From assembly GCA_037178675.1 (NCBI GenBank), contig JAYMGJ010000777.1, positions 1-64,000 on the forward strand: 64,000 bases of DNA. Reading direction: 5' to 3'. Positions 11,641 to 22,675 of the stretch are shown here, one piece after another. The position numbers and the translations under genes were made by a program. The notes beneath the pieces are model-generated. The model searched no databases. It was not told where the DNA came from and saw only the letters and a program-made list of their open reading frames with translations. How positions within the stretch are numbered: the stretch's first letter is position 1; each line of letters opens with the position of its first letter. Source of the DNA: Scleroderma bovista. Lineage: Eukaryota; Basidiomycota; Agaricomycetes; Boletales; Sclerodermataceae.

Positions 11641-12504
11641 GCACATGCCCTCTGCGCATTCATCCCCACTCCCGGTTACTTGCATTATTATTGTTATTTA
11701 GCCCCTTTTCCTGTCTGTTTGTCCATTTACATAGTACATGGTTCTTGTATGCCACACAGCTGTATTGAATTGGAATGTAATGCCACCAGATTTGTGAATA
11801 TCCAAAACAGTGTGATGTTTTCCACCTGCTATTATGTAGTGATTATGGAGGCATGAAAATCAAAATTTAGCTCATTTCCCAACTACATCTACGAGACAGT
11901 TGTTCCAATGGATAGCTATGCCATGAGGAACAGTGATCATCATTTCAGGAATTAATAAGTCACATCATGCAAACTGGAGTCTGCAAGGTCCACATTGATG
12001 ACCTTGATTGTCACAACTTAGCATATTTGTTGGAGTACTGAATATATGACAGCTCATCAGCATCTGTGGAAAGTATATAATGGAAAATCGGGAAGATACT
12101 ACTGCTCGGGAATTTGCCATCAGATGGCGTTGTGACTAATGCATCTTTATGAGAGAATACCTAACATAGACCTACCATGATATTCTAATGTCGGGCACGT
12201 CCTAAACACGCCTTGCATGATTCCAATTACAGTTATTCGAGACAATTATAAGGGGTATATAAACCTATGTCACAAACTTGTTAAACCCGTGGTGTAATAA
12301 GAGCCCAAATAATTAGAACCGAAAAATACACTGCGGAATAGTGCACGAAGAGTTGTGCAGACCAAACTATATGTCTGAGCTGTTTAATGCAACCTTGAAG
12401 CTTGAAGCTTGAAGCTATGATCTGCCAGGCTGGGGGTTGTAAGAAACAGCATCTGAAGGCCGTGGGAACCGTTTAGACTGCTGCCACTGGCGAACAAGTT
12501 CTTG
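11641..12504. other. Loop between the inverted-repeat arms, no gene seen
   Basis: About 860 bp, visibly more AT-rich than the arms and without their GCC/GGGAC vocabulary. Short frames only; nothing recognisable. A small direct triplication of AAGCTTG occurs at about 12396-12414. Confidence 0.5.
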
Positions 12505-13900
12505 CACCACATAATGCACCTGCATTGTCCCATACAACACGGACAGACGAAGCTGACAATTGGCCGTTCTACATGGCCAGCTGGGATAGGGCCCAGCTAT
12601 GGCGCATCCCCATGCCATACGAGTGGGCTAATGTAAGCAGTTTCACCATGCAATATTGGTGGCTCATGGAGAGGTTGTCACCAAGCAATATCAGTGGGCT
12701 GACACACTGGTACACTAGATCAGAATGGACTGCGGCAAAAGGGCCTTATGCAGCCGGCATTGAGGCTGAATGATTGCAGCAGGGCAGCCGCCATAGCAAT
12801 GCGGCCAGAGGTGAATGCCACAGGGTTGCCGCGGCATTGAGGCCGAATGATTGCAGCAGGGCAGCCGCCAGCCAGAAGTAAATGCCACAGGGTTGCCATG
12901 GCATTGAGGCCGAATGATTGCAGCAGGGCGCTGCCGTAGCAATGCAGCCAGAGGTGAATGCCACAGGGTTGCTGCAACATTGAGGCTGAATGATTGCAGC
13001 AGGGCACTGCCATAGCAATGTGGCCAGAGGTGAATGCCACAGGGTTGCCACGGCATTGAGGCTGAATGATTGCAGCAGGGCAGCCGCCATGGCATTGCGG
13101 CAAAGGACTAGGGTAGTAGTTGCAGCAATGTGGCCAAAGAACCATACACTAAATTGGTGTCTCACAATGTGTCAAGCCCACTATGATGGTGTCCCATTAT
13201 TACATGACAGCCCCAGGAACATGATCATCTATAGGATCAGGGGGCCCTGGAGATGGTGTACTCTATTCTACTATGGAGCCCTAGCCATGCAAATGAATAG
13301 AAGGGCTGCAGTGCCAGTGTTGCATACTTTGCATCAAGCTGTGGAATTGGTGTCCTGTTTCTGTTGGTGGGCTGATAGAATGGTGTGTCCCATATGTTTT
13401 ATTGGGCTGTAGGGTTGTTGCCCTGGCCTTGGTGTAAAGCCGCATATATAGTGTCCCTTGCTTCCCAATGGGCTGCATATAGGGTGTACCCTTCAGAGTA
13501 GCAAGCCATGGGGGTGGTGTCCCATGACTATGAGCAGGCCCTGGAGTCAGTGTCATTTATATAGTCAGGGTGGCCAGCATATGGGTATGATGTCCCATAG
13601 CATTAGATGGGCCCTAGTAAAGGTGTTATATAGCTATGTGGGGAAACCTTGCAAGTATATTTCAAAGTCACAGGTTATGAATGTGGTATCCCAGAGAATG
13701 AAGCAAGCCCTCAATGTGGTGACAACTATGTAGTCGGGCAGGCCTGTATGTTGGCTTCCCCTTCGGTATGATGGGCCATGAGGTTGGCATTCCAGTATAC
13801 CCAACAGGCCCTAGATACCATGTTCATTGTCTAAATGTAGTGCCGCATATATGCAGCTCTCATAGTACCATTAAGCCAGGATGCGGCAGTACATACATGT
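12505..13900 (-). repeat. Right arm of the large imperfect inverted repeat
   Basis: Reverse-complement partner of 10640-11640. It is longer by about 400 bp because it carries an expanded minisatellite (12757-13105) and about 170 bp (13105-13280) with no clear counterpart in the left arm. Matching resumes at about 13300 (left-arm partner AAAGCATGGGACACTGG near 11200). Confidence 0.85.
12757..13105. repeat. Minisatellite, 67-77 bp unit, about 4.5 copies
   Basis: Units start with GCATTGAGGC at 12757, 12834, 12901, 12977 and 13053 and share GAATGATTGCAGCAGGGC and AATGCCACAGGGTTGC. Lengths are 77, 67, 76 and 76 bp. The left arm of the inverted repeat has only about one degenerate unit at the equivalent place (about 11290-11390), so amplification was one-sided. 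Confidence 0.9.
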
Positions 13901-14050
13901 GGCACTACACTTTCAGCACAAGCCTGGATGCGGCACAACATGGCACAGCAGAACAGCAGCACAACATACTATCGGCACTACAGGATCAGCACAATATACA
14001 TATCATTGGTGTACCATGACACTGATGGATTATGAAAATATGGTTGCTGG

Positions 14051-16060
14051 ACATATGTTTTGAGAAGAAAGGTCCACAGGAGTCCAAATATGGCCGCGGG
14101 AATAATGCTCCGGCATGCTCCGGCCACGGCAACAATGTCCCAGACACATAGTACCAAGTACAACATGAGCTGGGCAAGTAAAACAGTGGTAATCATGTAT
14201 TAAGCAAATATCATTGCTGAACATATGTTGTGAGCAGAAAGGTCCGCAGGAGTCTAAATATGGCCGCGGGAATAATGCTTTGGCATGCTCCGGCCGCAGT
14301 AACAATGTCCCAGACACATAGTATCATATACAACATGAGCTGGGCAAGTAATCATGTATTAAACAAATATCATTGCCGAACATATGTTGTGAGCAGAAAG
14401 GTCCGCAGGAGTCTAAATGCTTATGCCTCAGCCGTCCCGGACACATAGAAGTAATGCTTCGGCATGCTCCGGACCTCAGCAACAATGTCCCGGACACATA
14501 GTACCAAGTACAACATGAACTGGGCAAGTAAAACAGTGATAATCATGTATTAAGCAAATATCATTGCCGGACATATGTTGTGAGCAGAAAGGTCCGCAGG
14601 AGTCTAAATATGGCCGCGGGAATAATGCTTCGGCATGCTCCGGCCGCAGTAACAATGTCCCGGACACATAGTATCATATACAACATGAGCTGGGCAAGTA
14701 ATCATGTATTAAACAAATATCATTGCCGAACATATGTTGTGAGCAGAAAGGTCCGCAGGAGTCTAAATATGGCCGCGGGAATAATGCTTCGGCATGCTCC
14801 GGCCCAGCAACAATGTCCCGGACACATAGTACCATGTACAACATGAACTGGGCAAGTAAAACAGTGATAATCATGTATTAAGCAAATATCATTGCCACAT
14901 ATGTTGTGAGCAGAAAGGTCCGCAGGAGTCTAAATATGGCCGCGGGAATAATGCTTCGGCATGCTCCGGCCTCAGAACAATGGGACACATAGTAGTACAA
15001 CATGAACTGGGATAATCATGTATTAAGCAAATATCATTGCCGAACATATGTTGTGAGCAGAAAGGTCCGCAGGAGTCTAAATATGGCCGCGGGAATAATG
15101 CTTCGGCATGCTCCGGCCTCAGCAACAATGTCCCGGACACATAGTACCAAGTACAACATGAACTGGGCAAGTAATCATGTATTAAACAAATATCATTGCC
15201 GAACATATGTTGTGAGCAGAAAGGTCCGCAGGAGTCCAAATATGGCCGCGGGAATAATGCTTCGGCATGCTCCGGCCTCAGCAACAATGTCCCGGACACA
15301 TAGTATCATATACAACATGAGCTGGGCAAGTAATCATGTATTAAACAAATATCATTGCCGAACATATGTTGTGAGCAGAAAGGTCCGCAGGAGTCCAAAT
15401 ATGGCCGCGGGAATAATGCTTCGGCATGCTCCGGCCGCAGTAACAATGTCCCGGACACATAGTATCATATACAACATGAGCTGGGCAAGTAATCATGTAT
15501 TAAACAAATATCATTGCCGAACATATGTTGTGAGCAGAAAGGTCCGCAGGAGTCTAAATATGGCCGCGGGAATAATGCTTCGGCATGCTCCTGCCGCAGT
15601 AACAATGTCCCGGACACATAGTATCATATACAACATGAGCTGGGCAAGTAATCATGTATTAAACAAATATCATTGCCAAACATATGTTGTGAGCAGAAAG
15701 GTCCGCAGGAGTCCAAATATGGCTACAGGAATAATGTCCTGGCATGCTTCAGCCATGGCAACAATGTCCCCGACACATAGTACCATGTACAACATGAGCT
15801 GGGCAAGTAAAACAGTGGTAATCATGTATTACGCAAATGTTGTTGCCGGACATATGTTATGAGCAAAAAGGTCCACAGGAGTCCCAATATGGCTGCAGGA
15901 ATAATGCTCTGGCCCCTTCCAGCCATGGAAACAATGTCCAAGACACATATAACCACACACATAATCTTCTAGGCAAGCACACCAGTGGCAATGATTCATT
16001 ATGCACATATGGTGCAGAACACATGTCCTGAGTCCACAGAGCTGCAGGAGTCCACATATG
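14051..16060. repeat. Satellite array, about 13 copies of a 159-bp unit
   Basis: Units begin with ACATATGTTGTGAGCAGAAA at 14051, 14221, 14380, 14571, 14730, 14897, 15044, 15203, 15362, 15521, 15680, 15851 and (degenerate) 16021. Spacing is exactly 159 bp for the central copies and 147-191 bp elsewhere. Every unit contains GGTCCGCAGGAGTC, ATGGCCGCGGGAATAATGC, a GTCCCGGACACATAGTA block and ATCATGTATTAA. Central copies (15044-15680) are the most alike and the edges the most diverged, the usual result of unequal exchange. The 159-bp period is 53 codons, which keeps one frame open for 286 codons (15002-15862). I regard that as fortuitous. Confidence 0.92.
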
Positions 16061-16429
16061 GGTGTGTGAGTGATAACTGCCCATATACAATACTTATCGG
16101 TCACTGTGTCAGCACTTCAACAGCTCAATAACCTTCATCTCTCTTCTCATTTCAAACATATATATTTTGTACCTACACAATATACACCCCAGGCATTGTT
16201 ACACTTTGTGCATGTACTGAGGTAATGTTATTTAAGTGTATGCAGTGCAGTGCACTTTCATATCAGTGAATCTATGTCTCCACATAGGCATTATGACACT
16301 TTGTGCACATACTGAGTGTTTCCTATAGGTATTGAAATATTATACACCCCACCACTACTATCATTTATAATAACTTACCCAGGTTGGACTGCTGTGGCCA
16401 GCATGCCTCAGTCACAGTGCCTAGTATGC
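16061..16429. other. AT-rich spacer between two repeat arrays, no gene
   Basis: Contains a loose duplication of CATTRTKACACTTTGTGCA (about 16194 and 16289) but no coding signal. Confidence 0.4.
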
Positions 16430-17870
16430 CTTAGGCAATGGTTCCCATGCCACAGGGTGCAGTGCCATGGTTGAAGTGGTACTGTGGCTGCAGTTGTGCC
16501 ATCACCACAGTCTTTCCATGTTCACAGTCATGCTGTTGTTGCAGTCTTTCCATGGCCGCAGTCTGTTGTGCTGTGGCCACAGTCATGCCATGGTTGCAGA
16601 CTTGCCATAGCTGCATAACCACCATCTTGCCATGGCCACAGTTGTACCACGGCTGCAGTTGTGATATGCTGCAGTTGTGCCATTGCCACAGTCTTGCCAT
16701 GGCTGAGATTGTCATGGCTGCAGTCATGCCATAGCCGCAGTCTTTCTGCAACTGCAGTAGTGCCATGGCTGCAGTAGTGCTGTGGCCGCAGTAGTGCTAT
16801 GGCTGCAGTCTTGCCGTGGCCGCAGTCTTGCCATGGCCGCAGTAGTAGTGCCGTGGCCGCAGTCTTGCCGTGGCCGCATGGCTGCAGTAGTGCTGTGGCC
16901 ACAGTCTTGCCATGGCTGCAGTAGTGCCGTGGCTGCAGTCTTGCTGTGGCCACAGTAGTGCCGTGGCAGCAGTCTTGCCATGGCCGCAGTAGTGCCGTGG
17001 CTGCAGTCTTGTGGCTGCAGTAGTAGTGCCGTGGCCGCAGTCTTGCCATGGCCGCAGTAGTAGTGCCGTGGCCGCAGTCTTGCCATGGCTGCAGTAGTAG
17101 TGCCGTGGCCGCAGTCTTGCCATGGCCGCAGTAGTAGTGCCGTGGCCGCAGTAGTGCTGTGGCTGCAGTAGTGCTATGGCTGCAGTCTTGCCGTGGCCGC
17201 AGTCTTGCCATGGCCGCAGTCTTTCCATGGCCGCAGTAGTGCTGTGGCCACAGTCTTGCCATGGCCGCAGTCTTGCCATGGCCGCAGTAGTAGTGCCGTG
17301 GCTGCAGTCTTGCTGTGGCTGCAGTAGTGCCGTGGCAGCAGTCTTGCCATGGCTGCAGTAGTAGTGCCGTGGCTGCAGTCTTGCCATGGCTGCAGTAGTA
17401 GTGCCGTGGCTGCAGTCTTGCCATGACCGCAGTCTTTCCATGGCAGTAGTAGTGCCGTGGCCGCAGTCTTGCCATGGCCGCAGTAGTAGTGCCGTGGCCG
17501 CAGTCTTGCCATGGCCGCAGTCTTGCTGTGGCCGCAGTAGTAGTGCCATGGCCGCAGTCTTTCCGTGGCCACTGTAGTGCCATGGCCGCAGTCTTTCCAT
17601 GGCCACCATAGTGCCATGGCCGCAGTCTTGCCGTGGCCGCCATAGTGCCATGGCTGCAGTCTTGCCATGGCTGCAGTCTTGCCGTGGCCGCCATAGTGCC
17701 ATGGCCGCAGTCTTGCCGTGGCTGCCGTAGTGCCGTGGCCGCAGTAGTGCCGTGGCCGCAGTCTTGCCGTGGCCGCAGTCTTGCCGTGGCCGCAGTCATG
17801 CCGTGGCCGCAGTCATGCCATGGCCGCAGTCTTGCCATGGCCACAGTCAAGTTTGCCGCCATGTTGACCA
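16430..17870. repeat. GC-rich minisatellite, 17/20-bp unit, roughly 75-80 copies
   Basis: Core units are CAGTCTTGCCATGGCCG and CAGTAGTGCCGTGGCCG (17 bp), with a 20-bp variant carrying an extra AGT. Units end in GGCCGCAG or GGCTGCAG, and most carry CCATGG or CCGTGG. Divergence increases toward both edges. Because 17 and 20 are not multiples of 3 and the unit has few stop-prone words, all three minus frames remain open for hundreds of codons (478 codons at 16528-17964). None of this resembles a protein family. Confidence 0.93.
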
Positions 17871-18069
17871 TGCCGCAGTGTTGACTGTGCCACACTGTTG
17901 ACCATGCCGCAATGCTGATTGACCGGCTCACTATGGTGTAATTGCTGCCGTCAGATTCTGCCACAATGCAGTACTGCCTCTATTGCGCACTGGCTCACTT
18001 ATTGTATTGGTATGCTACTCCTCTCAGCCCGAGTATTTTCATGAAGACACCCATTTGTCCGGCTTAAGA

Positions 18070-18280
18070 CTTTCACCCTACCCCATGGTGACAACACAGC
18101 CATGGGCCCACCATTGTCACTTGGTGACAATGCTTTCGGTGGCTGACCCATGTGATACAGGAAAGCCCCAGTCATAAGCCTCACTTCTGCCAGCCCGTGT
18201 AGCACGGCCGATTGTCATCGTCCGCTGACCGTATAACACGGCCTACACAGGTGCATGGGCTCCTTGCTTGCAACTACAGC
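18070..18280 (+). repeat. Third, diverged copy of part of the inverted-repeat arm
   Basis: GTAGCACGGCCGATTGTCA at about 18200, preceded by GTGACAA blocks and followed by a GGTGCAT word, occurs in the same order and orientation as in the left arm at 11455-11625, where GTAGCACGGCCGATTGTCAG occurs at about 11568. It lies outside the palindrome, so the arm sequence is a dispersed repeat. Confidence 0.6.
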
Positions 18281-18535
18281 AACGTGACCCTACATCCATT
18301 TCCTCAAGGCCATGCCTGGCCGACTAGTACATCTGATATCACGTACCAAATGCCAAATGCGCAAATACACGACCCTTGGTCCATGTGCCTACCACTTATT
18401 GGTGGGTGATTCCCGTGAGGCTGGCGCTTGTTTCGCCACATAAGAACGCAGCTTAAAATGATGCCACCTTGATAACAGTAGCATCCCCCGAAACCAGGAC
18501 AGGATATCCTTCGCGAGGAAACCACATGTCCCTCC

Positions 18536-19759
18536 TGGTAGCCGCCCTCATGGGAGCCGCAATTGTTAATGCCCTCTCCGCGCGCCAGAATATCACGCCC
18601 CTGTCTACGTCCCAGATCGAATCTTTCACATCTTTCACCTACTTCGCCAGTGCAGCATATTGTACCCCAGCTCAGACTCTTGCGTGGAACTGCGGTGGTA
18701 CGTCGTCCCTTATAATCGCATTGGCTTTCATGATGCTAGATTGTGCTTCCTTTTGTAGCCAATTGCCACGCTAACTCTGGTTTCTTACCTGTTGCATCCG
18801 GCGGGGACGGGGTTTCTGTCCAATACTGTAAGTTTCCGCTCCCATTTGTTTCATGTGATGATCCGTAATGGTCATCGTCAGGGTATGTGGGGTACAACCC
18901 CTCGCTCAGCACCGTGATAGTTGCTCATCAGGGAACTGATCCGTCGAAGATGTGAGCTTCTCCCGTTTTTCGGGTTTATGTTTTGCGGGTCCGCCAATTT
19001 GTGTGCCACAACAGATTACCCTTAATAACCGATGCCGACATCTTGCTCACGACACTTGATCCGACGTTGTTTCCTGGAATATCCTCGGACATCAAAGTCC
19101 ACAGTGGTTTCAAGGATGCACAGGAATCGTAGGTTCCCCACCCCGTTACCTCTTAAACAGGATTATGATCTCCACCATATCAAAGAGCTGCCACGGATAT
19201 CCTTGCGGCCGTGACGACAGCCATGTCAAAGTATGGGACCACAATTGTAACGGTGGTCGGCCATTCCCTTGGTGAGTTATTCCAAAGAGCACGGATAAGG
19301 GTTGCTTTTTTGACCTCGTCCGCCACCTTGACAGGAGGGGCCATATCTCTTCTTGATTCTGTCTACCTCCCCTTGCACCTCCCCGCAGGTACGTCCTTTA
19401 AGACCATCACGTATGGTCTGCCTCGTGTAAGTCTAGCACTTCCTCCCGCATTCACACAACCAGATTTGTTGACTCACATACAGGTAGGCAACAAGGCGTT
19501 TGCCAATTATGTAGATGGCAAACTTCATCTCACACATATCAATAACAAAGAGGACCCTATCCCGATTTGTCCAGGTATGTCTCTGGGCTTCGTTCATCCT
19601 GCAGGAGAGGTCCACATCGAGGACTCGGGAGAGTGGGCTGCGTGTCCTGGGCAGGATAACCCAAGCACTCAGTGCACCGTTGGCGACGTGCCCTACATTT
19701 GGGATGGGAATGAGTCAGATCATGGCGGACCTTATAATGGGATAGAGATGGGATGCTAG
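18536..19759 (+). CDS. Secreted class 3 (alpha/beta-hydrolase) lipase, paralogue A
   Basis: Predicted to hydrolyse acyl esters outside the cell. ATG 18536 starts a signal peptide (MSLLVAALMGAAIVNALS) followed by the family N-terminus RQNITPLSTSQIESF. Exons join in frame through short introns, giving in order YFASAAYCTPAQTLAWNCGG, NCHANSGFLPVASGGDG, YVGYNPSLSTVIVAHQGTDP, a FPGISSDIKVHSGF segment, the nucleophile elbow VTVVGHSLGGA (catalytic Ser), the LLDSVYLPLHLP helix, TYGLPRVGNKAFANYVD, NNKEDPIPICP (likely catalytic Asp) and FVHPAGEVHI (likely catalytic His). It ends with YNGIEMGC and a stop at 19759. Length is about 300 residues, normal for the family. The gene is intact on my splicing. It is the closest gene to the repeat block on its left, from which it is separated by about 250 bp. 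Confidence 0.85.
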
Positions 19760-21028
19760 TTGTGAGTAATTTGTGAGGTGGGAAACCGGAAACGCAGGGT
19801 TAGGGTGTATTGTAACAGTTATCTTTGGAACAGACTACGATAGATTCGGACCCCTATCCTATTTACTATAAATCTCGCGCTCAGTAGTCCTGGCAAATTT
19901 TAGTCTCGTCACCGTCCGTTCTATATTGGGAAGTAAATCGTCGACAACGGAAACTTCCGCACTTTGAAATTTAGGCAGTAGACGCTTGCCCGCTCAATAT
20001 GGCTTTTCTCCGTTGGGGGCTGTCGTCCATATGTCCCATCGAGCTCATTGGGCCCTTCTGCACTTATAAGAGGATGTCACCTAAATCCAGTGCATTTCGT
20101 CCCTAGAGCCGGGTGACAGGGTCATTCCTTATTGTCGCTACAGTTTGTTCTCCTCACGTTGTCGTCAGCTTGTTGTCAAGGCTGAAACGCGTCAGCCCAT
20201 TCTTCGAAGGATCTCCGAATGCTGATTGCTCTCGTCCTGCATACCTCAAGGGCCATGCACCTAGTGGCAAACCGAGGACTGTCCCCGCCACCAACCTGGC
20301 ATACCTCAGCTGATGAGTCGACATGAGTACTCGAAATCAAGGAATACTTGTTTCAATTTGGATGAATGTATCTTGGGCGTAAGAGAATCATCGCAACCTA
20401 CGATTGGTGTTTTGGCGCCTTTGGTATCGGTTGTGCTCCAGTGTCCCTGGTAAAAAGCCTTTCCTATGCCATCCTCGAAATCGAAGAGAAATTTTTGGAT
20501 CTCAATCAATGCGTGCTCCCAGAACCGGGTCCCCACACCGACCAGTTCGTCAGCGACAGCTATGATACCGGTTACTTCGAAGGAGTTGAGTGTTGCAGCA
20601 CTGGGTTACGCTTTCGGACAGAAGTTCCTTGAATGGTCCTATCGGTAGGAATTCGTAATGTACAACAGGACGCCAAAAAAATCCGAAGTATATACCAACT
20701 CCTTGCTCAGTGCTGGGCAGGAAGCACTGTCAGAATATACGGCCGTTAAGTGGCAAGCTCACAAGCTGACTCATTAGTAGTTAAGTATATATTGCTTGTT
20801 CTACCTACAGATAAATACTTCGTAGTCGTACTGTGTGGCATATCCATCGTGTTTGGACCTGGTTCGCACCCATTAACCCATCACGGGCACCCCGATCGTC
20901 CTAGCTCGAAGCACACATTCTCGATGGTTTGATCGGCTGCCATAGCATCCAGATTTTGGTCTTATGGCCTTATGGTATATATTAGGGGTCACATTATCTT
21001 TGGCACTCCAACTGGGCCGGTCATCCAT
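19760..21028. other. Intergenic, no gene seen
   Basis: Short frames on both strands (longest about 88 codons at 20366-20632), none with recognisable similarity or a consistent splice pattern. Confidence 0.4.
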
Positions 21029-21158
21029 GGCCGACTAGCTCAGTTGGTTAGAGCGTCGTGCTAATACCTGCTCCTGTGATCAATTTATGTTGCACCAGGA
21101 ACTGAGTTGGTCGCAGGGTGGTACGCGAAGGTCTTGGGTTCGATCCCCACGTTGGCCA
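21029..21158 (+). tRNA. tRNA-Ile (AAU anticodon) with a 56-nt intron
   Basis: The acceptor stem GGCCGAC pairs with GTTGGCC (21151-21157), with discriminator A at 21158. The D arm is GCTCAGTTGGTTAGAGC. The anticodon stem TCGTG/CGCGA flanks loop CTAATA, giving anticodon AAU. The T arm is CTTGGGTTCGATCCCCACG, and B-box GGTTCGATCC is present. Removing 21067-21122 (after position 37, the canonical site) leaves a 74-nt cloverleaf without CCA, as expected for a nuclear eukaryotic tRNA. Confidence 0.9.
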
Positions 21159-21249
21159 TACTTTTTTCATATCTGACATAATACACACTGCACAAAGTTC
21201 AACTTCAACTCAGCTTCAAAGTTCAACCTGTCTTTCATCTCCAACTTCG

Positions 21250-22094
21250 ATGGCGACTTACTCTGCCTTTTTTTCGTCGGGCCTCCTCGCCCCCTGCATC
21301 ACCAGGCCATCTATGCCAATGGCACCCTCGCACACACTGCCTGTCCCACCCAGCCCAGTTGACCCCATCGACCGCGAACTAAGCGTCACACCGACACCAC
21401 TCATTCCTACCACCCCACAGTCAAAATCATTCCATGCGGGCGCTGCTCCTGGTGAGCGCTCCCGTACGGCTCGCAGACGGCGCTCGAGCATGAACATCGC
21501 CGCGAGCCCAATGGCCACGATCAAGTCTCCCTCTCGCAATGCTACCAGCGCATTGCACCGCACTGGGATCATGTCTCCCTCTCGCAGCCGCGCAGGTAGC
21601 GTCAACGAAGCGTCTAAGAACAACAGTCTCTTTGGTAGGCTGAGAAGCGGAAGTCTTAACGTGATGCCACCCATTCGGTACGTCTTCGCTTTGTTGGAAT
21701 GTATATCACGCAAGCTGGACTTACATGCACCCCCAGGGCTCGTCGCATCGCTCATCGAACTGTGCCCACTGCACCTCCGCCCACCATCCCTCTCCCTGCT
21801 GTCCCGCCGCCCTCTCCAACGCCCAAGTGCACCAACACGATGTTGCTACCTGCTCTTATTGTGCCTTCCCCACGGCAACCGCTTTCGGTGCGCGCTTTGC
21901 CCATCGATAACGCAGGAAACTCCTTTGCATCTACGTTGGCTTCTCCCACGTTGTTCTCACCCACACTTCTCAGCCCAGACTACGCTCCGAAGGTATCGAT
22001 GAGGATGCTTCCTTCTCGGGCCTCGAGTCCCGCTATCCCCGAACAGACGAGTTACTTCGAGGACATGGCTGACGTGGATATGAAGGAGAACTAG
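21250..22094 (+). CDS. Ser/Pro-rich hypothetical protein, 2 exons
   Basis: Exons 21250-21677 and 21737-22094 flank a 59-nt intron (donor CG|GTACGT, acceptor CCCAG) and together give 261 residues. Sequence is dominated by Ser, Pro, Thr and Arg with repeated SPSR/SP motifs (MATIKSPSRN, MSPSRSRAGS) that look like phosphorylation sites. The C-terminus is acidic (FEDMADVDMKEN). No membrane segment or signal peptide. Likely an intrinsically disordered phosphoprotein; I do not recognise the family. It begins 92 bp after the tRNA gene on the same strand. Confidence 0.6.
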
Positions 22095-22675
22095 TGGGGA
22101 TCCGAACACCAAAAATGGGGATTGGATTGGGCTTGATGTCCTCCAAAACCTTCTGTACTACTATCGGCCATACCAACGCGAACGCATATCGGACGTTTTT
22201 ACAACAAGCTTCTTTGTCCCCCAATCCCCGATCCTTCCTTGAGTTATTATATCAGTTACTGTGCTAGACCTAATTTCGCTCTGTCCCTCCCACTCGTACG
22301 CTGTGCTTTACCCATGCTTCACTTTGCTTTGTCCCGCCACCTACACATGGCTGGCCTTTGTATATCCTTCTCATAAGGTTTTCTTTTGTCCCTGTATGTC
22401 ATTTGTGTTCCGTCTGGGTAGCAAATATAGACTCGCTTGTGCTCGTTGCTATCGGAACTGGCGTTATTACGAAATGGTGCCATGAGACGCGCGTTGCACG
22501 CCCCATGCACGTGACAAAAATCAACTTATCAAAAGGGCAAAAACAAAAATGCTACATGACAAATATTTACCTGGCATATCCGCAAAGATTAACTACACAA
22601 ATGCGTGTATGTGCGCGTATATTTAAAAAAATGATGCATCTCCACGCATATGTACACAATACCCCCCTCCGACAC
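22095..22675. other. Intergenic between convergent genes
   Basis: Holds the 3' flanks of the Ser/Pro-rich gene (+) and VPS10 (-). No gene seen. Confidence 0.4.

Noticed and set aside
15002..15862. 286-codon plus-strand open frame
   Set aside because: Produced by a 159-bp satellite unit whose length is a multiple of three; flanking units of other lengths break the frame.
14051..17870. CRISPR array
   Set aside because: Repeats are contiguous with no unique spacers of constant size, no cas genes, and the genome is eukaryotic.
16528..17964. 478-codon minus-strand open frame (CGHGKTAATALL-type peptide)
   Set aside because: It is the translation of a 17/20-bp minisatellite; the other two minus frames are also open and the peptide has no family resemblance, no intron and no regulatory context.
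20300..20650. Possible gene on either strand between lipase A and the tRNA
   Set aside because: Frames are under 90 codons, lack splice partners and show no recognisable similarity.
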